Shown: positions 35,779-45,056 of the stretch, piece after piece | How positions within the stretch are numbered: the first letter of the stretch is position 1 | How the letters are laid out: every line of letters begins with the position of its first letter | Origin: Bradyrhizobium diazoefficiens | GTDB taxonomy: Bacteria; Pseudomonadota; Alphaproteobacteria; Rhizobiales; Xanthobacteraceae | DNA length: 64,000 nucleotides | Reading direction: 5' to 3' | NCBI RefSeq assembly: GCF_016612535.1 | Contig: NZ_JAENXS010000001.1 | Span: 1,513,501 to 1,577,500, forward strand | Notes under the pieces: model-generated | The model's input: only the letters and a program-made list of their open reading frames with translations | Database searches by the model: none | Told to the model about the DNA's origin: nothing | Translations under genes and position numbers: made by a program

Positions 35779-36702
35779 GTGACCGTGCCAGTGGAATTTC
35801 GACATCTACGTTGGGCAATCGTCGCTTCCCAGCACCGAAGTCTCCGCCAAGCGGCAGAGACGCTCAGAATCAAACAGTCAACGCTCAGTCGCTGCTTGCG
35901 AAGTCTTGAACACACGGTGGGCGTGACTCTCTTCGAGCGCACCAATGGCGGCACGCGACCAACAATTGAAGGTCAGGAATTTCTCAGTACGGCCCAGCGC
36001 ATCGTGGATCAGACAGACGCTATGACGGTGCGTGTCAAGAACCGCTCGCGTGGCGAGAGCGGTCGACTGACCATTGGTGTGCACGCATCGTTCTCCGCCG
36101 GTAATCTCCGGGCGACTCTCTCCGACCATCAGCACCGCTTCCCGGATGTCGATACGCAATTTGTCGACGGATCCAGAGACCGTCTCATCTCCGACCTCGC
36201 CGGCTCCGCCATTGACATCGCCTTCGTCGCCGAACCCACTCCAAGGTGGAGCGACAGGTCGTTGTTGCTCTGGAGTGAACGTGTCGTCGTTGCTCTCCCC
36301 AAGACCCATACACTCGCTGCGCGCGATGTGGTTTATTGGGCCGAACTGAGAGAACAACCGCTTCTGCTGACCCAGCACGGCCCGGCACCCGAACTGCTTA
36401 AGGTCCTTATCGGCAAATTGGGGAGTTCCGACCCGTGCCGGCTGCTTCACCATGATGTCGTACTTGACCGACTTCTCACCCTGGTCGGCGCCGGTAGAGG
36501 CCTTCTGCTTGCATTGGAAGGTGCGACCGGCGCTGCCTATGAGGGAGTCACCTTCCGAGAGGTCCACGATGCCGACGGTCCGACGCGACTGAGTTTCCGC
36601 GGCTATTGGCGGCATGACAACTCCAATCCATCGCTGCGTCCGTTCCTCGACCTGCTTCGCGAGCGCTATCCCGATCTCTCGGCCGGTCCAGGCACGGGCT
36701 GA
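35779..36702 (+). CDS. LysR-family transcriptional regulator
   Basis: A 307-residue LysR-type regulator with an N-terminal winged helix-turn-helix (FRHLRWAIVASQHRSLRQAAETLRIKQSTLSRCLRSLE, residues about 7-45) and a C-terminal type-2 periplasmic-binding-like effector domain. It faces the leftward conjugation operon and overlaps the DUF2274 gene tail to tail by 37 bp. LysR genes in this place next to DUF2274-trbI are a recurring feature of rhizobial and sphingomonad conjugative elements, so it probably belongs to the element rather than to the catabolic cargo. The effector is unknown. The start is a GTG at 35779. Confidence 0.87.
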   Translation: MTVPVEFRHLRWAIVASQHRSLRQAAETLRIKQSTLSRCLRSLEHTVGVTLFERTNGGTRPTIEGQEFLSTAQRIVDQTDAMTVRVKNRSRGESGRLTIGVHASFSAGNLRATLSDHQHRFPDVDTQFVDGSRDRLISDLAGSAIDIAFVAEPTPRWSDRSLLLWSERVVVALPKTHTLAARDVVYWAELREQPLLLTQHGPAPELLKVLIGKLGSSDPCRLLHHDVVLDRLLTLVGAGRGLLLALEGATGAAYEGVTFREVHDADGPTRLSFRGYWRHDNSNPSLRPFLDLLRERYPDLSAGPGTG

Positions 36703-36923
36703 GCAGCGTTTCGTCGTGCCTTGGCAAAGGCCCGGTCGGTCGCCATGAAACGTTCGATCATCGGCGCGATCAGTTTGGCAGGCTCGGTCGGCGCCGTTGC
36801 ATTTCCGCTACGCGTCAAAATCTCGGCGTAGCTTTTGAGATCCCTGAAGACTGCCGCCGGAAGCTCGATCGTGAGCTTGACCGGCTTGTCGTCTTCGAGC
36901 GGCCCAAGCTTGAGCTTCGTCAT
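36666..36923 (-). CDS. DUF2274 domain protein
   Basis: An 85-residue protein of the DUF2274 family (KLKLGPLEDDKPVKLTIELPAAVFRDLKSYAEIL), a small ribbon-helix-helix-like protein that regularly follows trbI in alphaproteobacterial trb operons. It overlaps trbI by 4 bp and the end of the convergent LysR gene by 37 bp. It may be a DNA-binding modulator of the operon; its function is not established. Confidence 0.87.
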   Translation of the reverse strand: MTKLKLGPLEDDKPVKLTIELPAAVFRDLKSYAEILTRSGNATAPTEPAKLIAPMIERFMATDRAFAKARRNAAQPVPGPAERSG

Positions 36924-38128
36924 GGTGTTCCTCCCTTGCCATAGGGCGCCAGCACCAAATCCCGCGTGACGATGACCCGAACCGGGAAACCTGGCCGGAT
37001 GGTCAGCGTCGGCTGGATGTTGAGCTGGCGCTGCACGATCTGCTGACCGGTCTGGCTGATGCTGTTGGACGCGCCGCTGCGGATCGCTTGAACGAGGTTG
37101 TTCTCATTTTGGCTCGTGCCCGCCTCCGCTCCGACGCTGAGCAGGGTCGAGAGGACGGCGGCCTTGAACAGCATGCCCCAATGGTTATCGACCTCGTCCT
37201 CGAGTCCGGCATAACCACCAGTGTCGGCGCCGGGCTGGCGCTCCAGCACGATCGAGTTGCCGTCCGGCATGATGATGCGGGTCCAGACCAGGAGGATGCG
37301 AGACTGGCCGAACGCGACTGAGCTATCGTACTGACCTATCAGTTTCGCACCCTGCGGGATCAGGAGATATTTTCCGGACGGGCTGTCCCAGACCGCCTCC
37401 GTGATCTGAGCGGTCACTTGGCCAGGCAGATCGGAACGAATGCCCGTGATGAGCGCGGCCGGAATCACGGCGCCGGCCTGCACGACGTAAGGTGAAGCCT
37501 TGGCTTCGAGCCGGTCCGGACTGACCGTCCGCTTGTCCGTCGAAGCATTGAGAAAGGCCGTCTTGCGGTCCTGCATGTTCTGGGCTGATCCGGCATCGAC
37601 GGGGGGTGTCGCGGCTGGAGTCGCCACTGTGCTGGCCGAGGCATTCGGGATGAATTGGCCGACGCTCTGCGGTTGCTGTGCGGTCTGGGCGAAGAGGCGA
37701 CTGACGCGGGCTGCCTCAATCTCCTGCGCTCTGTGTTGCGCCTCCGGATCGGACGTCGTTCCGGGGACCACGGTGTTCGGTGCAGCGCCTGCGTTGAGGA
37801 TCGGCTTGCCGAGATCGCCGGGCAGCGGCGGCCCAAGCGGCGGCGCCTGGCGCGGCAGACCGGTATAGTCCTTCGGCAAGCCCGCCAGACCCTCGGCCGA
37901 AGGCTTGTTCTGGGTGCTGAGCAGTTCTTGCCCGGTCTGCTGCTTATTGCCGGTCTGCAGCGCGTAGCCAAGCGCGCCCGCGACGGCGAGGGCCGACACT
38001 GCGCCGAGGCCGACGAGCACCTTGCGTGAGAGGCGTGTGACGCGCGGCCGCTCGCCTCGAAGCCGAAGGTCCGGCGACGCGATGGGCGGGATGTCGCCTT
38101 GATGTTCGTGTTCGCCATCTATCGCCAT
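36920..38128 (-). CDS. trbI: TrbI/VirB10 conjugal transfer protein
   Basis: A 402-residue VirB10-type protein, the energy-sensing scaffold that spans inner and outer membranes of the P-type IV secretion system. It has a short cytoplasmic N-terminus, a transmembrane helix near residues 35-58 (VLVGLGAVSALAVAGALGYAL), a proline-rich periplasmic linker and the C-terminal beta-barrel/antenna domain (IPAALITGIRSDLPGQVTAQI... LVWTRIIMPDGNSIVLERQPGADTGGYAGLED). The ATG at 38128 overlaps the end of trbG by 10 bp. Confidence 0.93.
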   Translation of the reverse strand: MAIDGEHEHQGDIPPIASPDLRLRGERPRVTRLSRKVLVGLGAVSALAVAGALGYALQTGNKQQTGQELLSTQNKPSAEGLAGLPKDYTGLPRQAPPLGPPLPGDLGKPILNAGAAPNTVVPGTTSDPEAQHRAQEIEAARVSRLFAQTAQQPQSVGQFIPNASASTVATPAATPPVDAGSAQNMQDRKTAFLNASTDKRTVSPDRLEAKASPYVVQAGAVIPAALITGIRSDLPGQVTAQITEAVWDSPSGKYLLIPQGAKLIGQYDSSVAFGQSRILLVWTRIIMPDGNSIVLERQPGADTGGYAGLEDEVDNHWGMLFKAAVLSTLLSVGAEAGTSQNENNLVQAIRSGASNSISQTGQQIVQRQLNIQPTLTIRPGFPVRVIVTRDLVLAPYGKGGTP

Positions 38129-39198
38129 GCGCGGGGCCTTCCGTCGGTGCGGACGATGCGCACGCGCCGCTCGCTGTCCTTGTCGCCAAGACGCAATTCG
38201 GCGGCGGCAAACAGGCGATCGACGATGTAGTAGTTGCGGTTCACGCGGTAGTTCACCAGTTCGGACCCGCCGGCCGGACCGATCACGAACAGCGGCGGCA
38301 TTTCGCCTTGCGCGATACCGCTGGGGAACTCGATATAGACCTTGTTGCCGTCGTCGAAGGCGCGCAGCGGCCGCCAGGCTGGATCATCGCCCTCGATCGC
38401 GTAGCGGAAGTTGATCGAGCCGAGATCGACGCCAGCCGCGATTGGCGCGGCGGCCTCAGCCGTCGCATTCTGCCGCCGAAGTGCGATGAGCTGGTCCTCG
38501 GGATACTGCCAGGAGACCGAGGCCATGTAGGTCTTCTCCGTCGAGCGCAGCTCGAGCAGGTAGGTCCGCCTGTCGGTGTTGATCACGAGATTGGTGACCA
38601 ATTCCGGCCGCGTCGGCTTGGCCAGGATGTGGATCTTCTTGGTCGCCCCCGCGCCGCTCTCGGTATCGCCGATGATCCAGCGCACAGTGTCGCCGGCGGC
38701 GACCGGACCGGAACCGACGAGTTGCTCGCCGTCTTGCAGTGCGATGTCGGTGATCTGACCGGGCGCCGTATAGACCTGGTAGAGGGCTCCGCCGGAAAAG
38801 GGATAGACCTGTACCGCGTTGATGAAGCCATTGCGGACCGGCTGCACCCGTGCCGCGGCATTGGCCTGCTTGACGCGAACCTTTGGATCGGCGGCTTCCG
38901 GGACGCGTTTGCCCGCGGCGAGCGGTTTCAACTGCCCGGGCAACGGCAGAGGTTTCGGCAATTCCACGATCTTGACGGGCGCCGGCGGATCGACCGCGAG
39001 CGTCGCGGGCTCCGCACTATCGTAGTTGATGTCAGGCGGGATGAAATTGTGCGCGCAGCCACCAAGCGCAGAGACAACCATCAGCAAAGCCGCAGGAGCG
39101 GATTTACGGAAAGACGTATCGCCGTGTCTCCGGCTTTTGTGAATATTGGAAAAGCGGGACGCCGGACCGCCGGCTCTCAAGAAAATTGGCGGGGTCAT
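38119..39198 (-). CDS. trbG: TrbG/VirB9 P-type conjugative transfer lipoprotein
   Basis: A 359-residue VirB9-type outer-membrane core subunit. A lipobox (LGGC, at about residue 48 after a hydrophobic stretch) indicates a lipoprotein. The CagX/VirB9 domain shows AVQVYPFSGGALYQVYTAPGQITDIALQDGE and the C-terminal FDDGNKVYIEFPSGI segment. The ATG at 39198 shares one base with the TAA of trbF; the longer upstream frame is not needed. The N-terminal signal is preceded by an unusually long stretch of about 30 residues, so a later start cannot be excluded. Confidence 0.92.
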   Translation of the reverse strand: MTPPIFLRAGGPASRFSNIHKSRRHGDTSFRKSAPAALLMVVSALGGCAHNFIPPDINYDSAEPATLAVDPPAPVKIVELPKPLPLPGQLKPLAAGKRVPEAADPKVRVKQANAAARVQPVRNGFINAVQVYPFSGGALYQVYTAPGQITDIALQDGEQLVGSGPVAAGDTVRWIIGDTESGAGATKKIHILAKPTRPELVTNLVINTDRRTYLLELRSTEKTYMASVSWQYPEDQLIALRRQNATAEAAAPIAAGVDLGSINFRYAIEGDDPAWRPLRAFDDGNKVYIEFPSGIAQGEMPPLFVIGPAGGSELVNYRVNRNYYIVDRLFAAAELRLGDKDSERRVRIVRTDGRPRAWR

Positions 39199-39884
39199 TA
39201 TCCCAGCTCCTTCGACCAGTTGATGGCGTTGACGTAGATGCCGAGTGGATTCTTGCGCAGCCGATCGGCATCGGTGGGCGGCTGAATCGCGATGGTGAGG
39301 ATCGCGGTCCAACGCGTGGTGCCGGCGAGCGCCCCGTCTTGATAGCGGTGTTCGACCCAGGCGATGCGGAAGCTATCGGGCGAGGCGCGGATGACGCTGG
39401 AGACGTCGATAGCGACCTGCTGCTTGCCGAGATTGGCGAAGGGGTCATTGGCGCGGGCGTAGTCGTTCAGCGCCGCCGCGCCCGCCGTGGTCGTGAAATC
39501 GTAGGCCTGCAGCCAGTTGTGCCGCACGATGATCGGGTCGGCCGGAAGCGAGCGCACGATCTGGATGAAGTGGGCGAGATACCAGGCGATCTGCGGGTCG
39601 TTCGGCCTGTAGTCGGCGGTGGCCGGCGCCACGGCTTGCGCCTCGCCGAGCTTGTCGACCTGCACCACCCAGGGAACGACAGTGCCGTGCGTGGATTGCC
39701 AGACGAGGCCGCCGGCGAGGCTGCAGGAGAGGATCAGCGAACCGAAGGCCATAAGCCGCCAGTTCCTGGCCTGTACGCGGGCGGAGCCGATACGCTCGTC
39801 CCACACTTGCGCTGCGCGCTGGTACGGGGTTTCGGGTTCGGGTGTGCGGCCGTAGCGGACCGAGGATCGCCGGAAGACTGACAT
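39198..39884 (-). CDS. trbF: TrbF/VirB8 conjugal transfer protein
   Basis: A 228-residue VirB8-like inner-membrane assembly factor. After a cytoplasmic head with the typical YQRAAQVWDERIGSARVQARNWRL, one transmembrane helix (about residues 47-65) leads to the periplasmic NTF2-like domain (WYLAHFIQIVRSLPADPIIVRHNW ... WTAILTIAIQPP). It lies 3 bp after trbL in the same operon. Confidence 0.93.
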   Translation of the reverse strand: MSVFRRSSVRYGRTPEPETPYQRAAQVWDERIGSARVQARNWRLMAFGSLILSCSLAGGLVWQSTHGTVVPWVVQVDKLGEAQAVAPATADYRPNDPQIAWYLAHFIQIVRSLPADPIIVRHNWLQAYDFTTTAGAAALNDYARANDPFANLGKQQVAIDVSSVIRASPDSFRIAWVEHRYQDGALAGTTRWTAILTIAIQPPTDADRLRKNPLGIYVNAINWSKELG

Positions 39885-39887
39885 TTC

Positions 39888-41249
39888 TTATTCTCCTCCC
39901 GAGAGGTCGACGGCGTGGCCGCCGCCATGGCTGTCGCCGGATTTGAGGGCTTGCGCGGCGGTCTGAGCGCCGTGAATGACGGTCTGATTGCGCTTGACGC
40001 GCCGGGCCCAGGCGGGAGCACCGCTCTCGCTTGCTGCTTGAGATGCGGCTCCAGTGTTTGCGGCCTCGCCGCTCGCAATGGTCCCCATCGTCGAGGAGCC
40101 ACCCGTGTTGGCGACACCGGCCCGAGCGCCGGAGGTGTAGCTCTCCGTCATCGTCCCTGCCGCTTTTGCAGCGGCGCGTCTGACGGGAGCTGCCGCGTGA
40201 CTAGCCGCCGCACGGCCCGCGCCGCCGAGACCAGACGCGACGCCGCCGGCGCCGGACCGACCGGCTGATGCGAGACTGTAGGCCGACGACATGCCGCCCG
40301 CCATCGCGGCACCACCGCGCGCGGCGGCCGCAGCACCAGAGGTCGCGGCCATTGCTCCCCGCCCCGCCAGCCCAAGCGCAGCTCCGCCCGCTAACGCCGT
40401 GCCGGCAACAGCGAGACCCGTCCCCACTACAGCGCCGGCGCCAAGCTGCGGCGCGCCCGACACAAGCCCGGTGGCGATGCCGGGACCGAAGATGCCGAGG
40501 CCGAGCATGGCGAGTGCCGCCAGCACGACAGAGAGCGTTTGCTCGATGGTCGGCTGGCCGCCGGCATAGGTGGTGGTGAATTGGGAGAAGAGCCCGGTGC
40601 CGATGCCGACGATGACGGCGAGCACCATGACCTTGACGCCGGAGGCGACGACGTTGCCCAGCACCTTCTCAGCGAGGAAAGCGGTTTTATTGAAGAGAGC
40701 GAACGGGATGAGGATGAAACCGGCGAGCGTCGTCAGCTTGAACTCGATCAGCGTGACGAACAACTGCACTGCAAGAATGAAGAAGGCGATCAGCACCAGG
40801 AGCCAGGACACCATCAGCACGGCGATCTGGACGAAGTTCGCAAAGAAGCTGGTGAAGCCCATCATCTGGCTTGCGGCGTCGAGCAGCGGCTGCCCGGCGT
40901 CGAGCCCGACCTGCGCGAGCCTGCCGGGCCGCAGGAAATCCGCTGTCGAGATCGACGAGCCGCCGGCCTTCAGGCCGAGGCCGGCGAAACTGTTGAAGAT
41001 GACGCCTGAGAGGTTGTTGAAGTTGGTGATGACGAAGGCAAAGAACCCGATGTAGAGCGTCTTCTTCACCAGCCGCTGCAGGATGTCTTCGTCTGCGCCC
41101 CAGGCCCAGAACAGGCCGGCCAATGTGATGTCGATGACGATCAACGTCGACGAAAGGTACGTGACCTCACCTTTGACCAGGCCGAAACCCGAATCGATGT
41201 AGGTCGTGAAGGTATTGAGGAAGGTGTCGATAACGCCGACATTGTTCAT
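39888..41249 (-). CDS. trbL: TrbL/VirB6 conjugal transfer membrane protein
   Basis: A polytopic inner-membrane protein of 453 residues. The N-terminal NNVGVIDTFLNTFTTYIDSGFG is typical of TrbL, and at least five hydrophobic segments follow over residues 30-280. The last ~170 residues are glycine/alanine-rich and low in complexity, as usual for TrbL tails. The ATG at 41249 has GGGAGAG upstream and overlaps trbK by 4 bp. It forms part of the T4SS inner-membrane channel. Confidence 0.92.
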   Translation of the reverse strand: MNNVGVIDTFLNTFTTYIDSGFGLVKGEVTYLSSTLIVIDITLAGLFWAWGADEDILQRLVKKTLYIGFFAFVITNFNNLSGVIFNSFAGLGLKAGGSSISTADFLRPGRLAQVGLDAGQPLLDAASQMMGFTSFFANFVQIAVLMVSWLLVLIAFFILAVQLFVTLIEFKLTTLAGFILIPFALFNKTAFLAEKVLGNVVASGVKVMVLAVIVGIGTGLFSQFTTTYAGGQPTIEQTLSVVLAALAMLGLGIFGPGIATGLVSGAPQLGAGAVVGTGLAVAGTALAGGAALGLAGRGAMAATSGAAAAARGGAAMAGGMSSAYSLASAGRSGAGGVASGLGGAGRAAASHAAAPVRRAAAKAAGTMTESYTSGARAGVANTGGSSTMGTIASGEAANTGAASQAASESGAPAWARRVKRNQTVIHGAQTAAQALKSGDSHGGGHAVDLSGGE

Positions 41250-41566
41250 GGCTTCTCTCCCTGCGGAGTGCTCGTCGTCGGCGGCGTGGCCGGCGCGGCC
41301 TGCGGCAGAAGTGGCCGCGCCGGCCTGCCGAAGAAGCGCGCGCGGTTCTCCTTCCAAACCGCCTGGCAGTGCGGATCTTCGGCATCCTGGGGTCCAAGCT
41401 CAGCGCAGCGGAGCAGCTCGGCCGAGAGATCATCGGGAGTGGAGGCAGAGGGGGCGTCGGACACTGGCCGCTCAGCTGGACGCCGATGGATGACGTGCAG
41501 CGCGACGAGGAAAAGCACAAACACGATGATCATCGCGCCTGCGCGAAGAATATCCGAGCGCTCCAT
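41246..41566 (-). CDS. trbK: TrbK-like entry-exclusion protein (TrbK-alt)
   Basis: A 106-residue protein with an N-terminal transmembrane segment (AMIIVFVLFLVALHVIHR) and a periplasmic part containing the CAELGPQDAEDPHCQAVWKENRARFFG motif typical of the alternative TrbK family. In RP4 TrbK is the lipoprotein that prevents uptake of the same plasmid. Here no lipobox is present, but the two cysteines may form a disulfide. It lies between trbL (4-bp overlap) and trbJ. Confidence 0.85.
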   Translation of the reverse strand: MERSDILRAGAMIIVFVLFLVALHVIHRRPAERPVSDAPSASTPDDLSAELLRCAELGPQDAEDPHCQAVWKENRARFFGRPARPLLPQAAPATPPTTSTPQGEKP

Positions 41567-41576
41567 GGCCTGTGCC

Positions 41577-42335
41577 TCAGTTGCCGCTGAACATGGTGAC
41601 GTTGCCGGGCTGATAGCCGCTGCGCGTCGAGAAGATCTTGTATTGCTGCTGACCCTGCGACTCGGCCGCCGTTACGCGCGCCTGCTCCAGCGCGTCCGCC
41701 CGTCCCTTCGCGGCGAGAACCGCGACAAGGTCGGAGAGCTGCTGGGAGTGCAGGGCAAGGAGCTGGTTGCCGGCTTGCGCGGCCTGCAGGGCGCCGCTTG
41801 CCGACTGGCTGGCGGTAACCAGCGAGCTCATGGCACTGGAGTTGGTCGAGATATTGCCGACGACGCCGGCCTGCACCTTCAGCGAGTCTTCGAACGCGCC
41901 AACCGAGTTTTGCCAACGGCTTTGCGCCGCGGCAAACATCGTCGCATTGGAGCCCGTAGCTGCCGCCGTGCCGTAACTTGTGGAGTACGCCGTCTGGATG
42001 CGTTCGACATTGAAGGCGATGTTCTGGGCCTGACTCAGCAGCGACTGGGTCCGTGCGACCTGTGCCTGGAGCTGGGTCAACGTCGACAACGGCAGGCTGG
42101 CGAGGTTCTTTCCCTGGTTCACCAGGCTCTGGGCCTGATTGGTCAGCATCTGGATCTGATTGTTGATCTGCTGCAGCTCGCGCGCCGCGGTCAGCACGTT
42201 CTGGCTGAAGTTGGTGGGGTCGTAGACGATCCACTGCGCGCTAGCCTGCGTCGTCAAAGGCGGCGAGATCGATAATGCGAGCGAGAAAGCGGTCGCGGCG
42301 ACCGAGCTTGCGCGCCGCATCTTCAGGGCGGTCAT
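41577..42335 (-). CDS. trbJ: TrbJ/VirB5 conjugal transfer protein
   Basis: A 252-residue periplasmic, mostly alpha-helical VirB5-like protein. The signal peptide runs to about residue 33 (ASAQWIVYDPTNFSQNV follows, a typical TrbJ opening). Long glutamine/serine-rich coiled-coil segments come next. VirB5-type proteins sit at the pilus tip and take part in recipient contact. It overlaps trbE by 4 bp. Confidence 0.92.
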   Translation of the reverse strand: MTALKMRRASSVAATAFSLALSISPPLTTQASAQWIVYDPTNFSQNVLTAARELQQINNQIQMLTNQAQSLVNQGKNLASLPLSTLTQLQAQVARTQSLLSQAQNIAFNVERIQTAYSTSYGTAAATGSNATMFAAAQSRWQNSVGAFEDSLKVQAGVVGNISTNSSAMSSLVTASQSASGALQAAQAGNQLLALHSQQLSDLVAVLAAKGRADALEQARVTAAESQGQQQYKIFSTRSGYQPGNVTMFSGN

Positions 42336-44770
42336 GATTGCACCTCCAGGTTTGTCAGGTCAGGGATCAGATCGGCGGCCCAGAGCAGCTCGTGATCCGC
42401 GAGCCAGGCGGACGTGAAGTCGTCGTGGCCATACTCGGCGAGCAGCCGTTCGATTGCAGCATGGTCGGACTTGGACGATGCGGCGCAGAAGGCGAGCGCA
42501 ACCGGCCCGAGCCCCAGCTCGAAGAGCCGATTGCCGCGGCGAGACTGGCAGTAATAATCCCGCTTCGGCGTCGCGCGTGCGATGATCTCGATCTGGCGGT
42601 CGTTTAGACCGAACCGCTGGTAGACGGCGGTGATCTGCGGTTCGATCGCACGTTCGTTCGGCAGGAAGATGCGCGTCGGGCAGCTCTCGACGATCGCCGG
42701 CGCGATATTGCTGCCATCGATGTCGGAGAGCGATTGGGTAGCGAAGACGACGGACGCGTTCTTCTTCCGTAGCGTCTTCAGCCACTCCCTGAGCTGCTGC
42801 GCGAAGGCCGGATCGTCGAGGACGAGCCAACCCTCGTCGATGATGAGGAGGGTCGGCCGGCCGTCGAGCCGTCCCTCGATGCGATGGAAGAGGTAGGTGA
42901 GGACGGCAGGCGCAGCGCCAGCGCCGATCAGGCCCTCGGTCTCGAACGCCTGGACCGACGAAAAACCGAGCTGCTCGGCCTCCGCGTCGAGCAGCCGACC
43001 GGAGGGGCCGCCGACACAATAAGGTTGCAGCGCCTGCTTGAGCGCGGTTGATTGCAACAGGACCGCCAGTCCAGTGATCGTGCGTTCCTCGACCGGCGAG
43101 GACGCCAGCGAAGTCAACGCCGACCAGACATGCTCCTTCGCGGTCGGATCGATGGTGATGCCTTCCTTGGCGAGGATCGCGGTCACCCATTCGGCGGCCC
43201 AGGCGCGCTCCGCCGCATCGCCGATGCGTGCGAGCGGTTGAAGAGCGACGGAGTCCTCCGCACTGTTCGACAGACTTCCGCCGAGGTCGTGCCAGTCGCC
43301 GCCCATGGCAAGCGCGGCGGTGCGGATCGAACCGCCGAAATCGAAGGCGAAGATCTGGCTTTTCCGGTAGCGCCGGAACTGGATCGCCATCAGCGCCAGC
43401 AGCACGGACTTGCCGGCGCCGGTCGGACCGACGATCAGGGTGTGGCCGACGTCGCCGACATGCAGCGAGAAGCGGAACGGTGTCGAGCCTTCGGTCTTGC
43501 CGAAGAAGAGCGGGGAGCTGCGGAGATGCTCATCGCGGTCGGGTCCGGCCCAGACCGCTGAAAGCGGAATCATGTGGGCCAGGTTCACTGTCGAGAGCGG
43601 CGGCTGACGGACGTTGGCGTAGGCGTGCCCCGGCAGAGAGCCAAGCCAGGCGTCGAGCGCATTCACCCCTTCCGGCATGCAGGTGAAGTCCCGCCCCTGG
43701 ATCACCTTCTCGACAAGGCGAAGCTTCTCAGCGGCCAGACCGGGATCCTCGTCCCAGACGGTGACGGTCGCGGTGACGTAGGCTTGGCCGACGTCGTCAG
43801 TGCCCAGCTCCTGAAGTGCGAGATCGGCATCGGCGGCCTTGTTCGCCGCATCGCTATCGACCAGCGTCGAGGCCTCGTTGGTCATGACCTCCTTGACGAT
43901 GGCGGCAATCGACTTGCGCTTAGCGAACCACTGCCGGCGGATCTTGGTCAGCAGTTTCACCGCCTCGGTCTTGTCGAGGAGGATCGCGCGGGTCGACCAG
44001 CGGTAGGGGAAGGCGAGCCGGTTCAGCTCGTCGAGAATTCCAGGGTGAGTCGCGGTCGGAAAGCCGACCACGGTGAGTGTACGAAGATGATGGCGGCCGA
44101 GGCGCGGCTCGAGGCCGCCGGCGAGCGGCTCGTCCGCGAGCAACGCGTCGAGATGCATCGGCGTCTCGGGGACGCGTACCCGCTGTTGCCGGGTCGAGAT
44201 GGTCGAATGCAGGTAGGTCAGCGTCTCGCCGTCATCGAGCCACGCCGCCTCCGGCATGAACCCTTCGACCAGTTGCAGCACGCGGTTCGTGCGATCGACG
44301 AAGCCGCGTAGCAGCTCGTGAGGATCGACGCCGCGCTGGGCGCGGCCCTCATAGAGCCAGGCTTCAACGCGCGAAGCGTCCTCGGCGGGCGGGAGCCAGG
44401 CGAAGGTCAGGTAATAGCGGCTCTCGAAATGCGCACCGGCCTCCTCGAAGGCGTCCTGCCGCTCCAGATCGACCAGCGCTGATGCGGCGTCGGGAAAGCT
44501 GTCGTGCGGATAGGTTTGGGCGGCGATGCGCTGGGCCTCGACAAAGATCGCCCAGCCTGAGCCGAGACGGCGGAGCGCGTTGTTGAGGCGGGCCGTCACG
44601 CCGACCAGCTCGGCCGGCGTCGCGCTGTCGAGATCCGGACCACGGAAGCGCGCGGTGCGCTGGAACGCACCGTCCTTGTTGAGGACGACGCCTTGCGCGA
44701 CCAAGGCGGCCCAAGGCAGGAAGTCGGCAAGACTGGCGGGCCGGCTGCGGTATTCGGCGAGGTTTAGCAT
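42332..44770 (-). CDS. trbE: TrbE/VirB4 conjugative transfer ATPase
   Basis: An 812-residue VirB4-type ATPase that powers pilus biogenesis and substrate transfer. The N-terminal CagE/TrbE domain begins MLNLAEYRSRPASLADFLPWAAL. Walker A is LIVGPTGAGKSVLLALMA and Walker B is PTLLIIDEGWLVLDDPAF, followed by the VVFATQSLSDI sensor region. The ATG at 44770 gives the usual TrbE length; the frame open up to 44869 overlaps trbD and is not needed. Confidence 0.94.
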   Translation of the reverse strand: MLNLAEYRSRPASLADFLPWAALVAQGVVLNKDGAFQRTARFRGPDLDSATPAELVGVTARLNNALRRLGSGWAIFVEAQRIAAQTYPHDSFPDAASALVDLERQDAFEEAGAHFESRYYLTFAWLPPAEDASRVEAWLYEGRAQRGVDPHELLRGFVDRTNRVLQLVEGFMPEAAWLDDGETLTYLHSTISTRQQRVRVPETPMHLDALLADEPLAGGLEPRLGRHHLRTLTVVGFPTATHPGILDELNRLAFPYRWSTRAILLDKTEAVKLLTKIRRQWFAKRKSIAAIVKEVMTNEASTLVDSDAANKAADADLALQELGTDDVGQAYVTATVTVWDEDPGLAAEKLRLVEKVIQGRDFTCMPEGVNALDAWLGSLPGHAYANVRQPPLSTVNLAHMIPLSAVWAGPDRDEHLRSSPLFFGKTEGSTPFRFSLHVGDVGHTLIVGPTGAGKSVLLALMAIQFRRYRKSQIFAFDFGGSIRTAALAMGGDWHDLGGSLSNSAEDSVALQPLARIGDAAERAWAAEWVTAILAKEGITIDPTAKEHVWSALTSLASSPVEERTITGLAVLLQSTALKQALQPYCVGGPSGRLLDAEAEQLGFSSVQAFETEGLIGAGAAPAVLTYLFHRIEGRLDGRPTLLIIDEGWLVLDDPAFAQQLREWLKTLRKKNASVVFATQSLSDIDGSNIAPAIVESCPTRIFLPNERAIEPQITAVYQRFGLNDRQIEIIARATPKRDYYCQSRRGNRLFELGLGPVALAFCAASSKSDHAAIERLLAEYGHDDFTSAWLADHELLWAADLIPDLTNLEVQS

Positions 44771-44777
44771 GGAAGCC

Positions 44778-45056
44778 TCATACGCCGAGAAAGGATGGAT
44801 AGCGGAGGTGGCGTCGAACGACGTCCACGAACTGCGGGTCGCGCTTGGCCGCCCAGACGGCGGCGGCATGGCCCACGGCCCACATCAGCGCGCCGGGGAT
44901 CCAGAGGCGGAGGCCGAGCGCGATGGCGGCCGCCAACGTGCCGTTGGCGATCGCAACGGTGCGGGGCGCCCCGCCCATCAGGATCGGATCGGTGAGCGCG
45001 CGATGGACCGGCGCGAAGAAGCCCGGCACGTCTGGATCGACGATCGCCGCCATCAC
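44778..45056 (-). CDS. trbD: TrbD/VirB3 conjugal transfer protein
   Basis: A 92-residue VirB3-like inner-membrane protein with the family opening VPGFFAPVHRALTDPILMGGAPRTVAI, two hydrophobic segments and a short charged tail. It overlaps trbC by 4 bp and precedes trbE by 7 bp. It is an essential partner of the VirB4 ATPase. Confidence 0.92.
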   Translation of the reverse strand: MMAAIVDPDVPGFFAPVHRALTDPILMGGAPRTVAIANGTLAAAIALGLRLWIPGALMWAVGHAAAVWAAKRDPQFVDVVRRHLRYPSFLGV

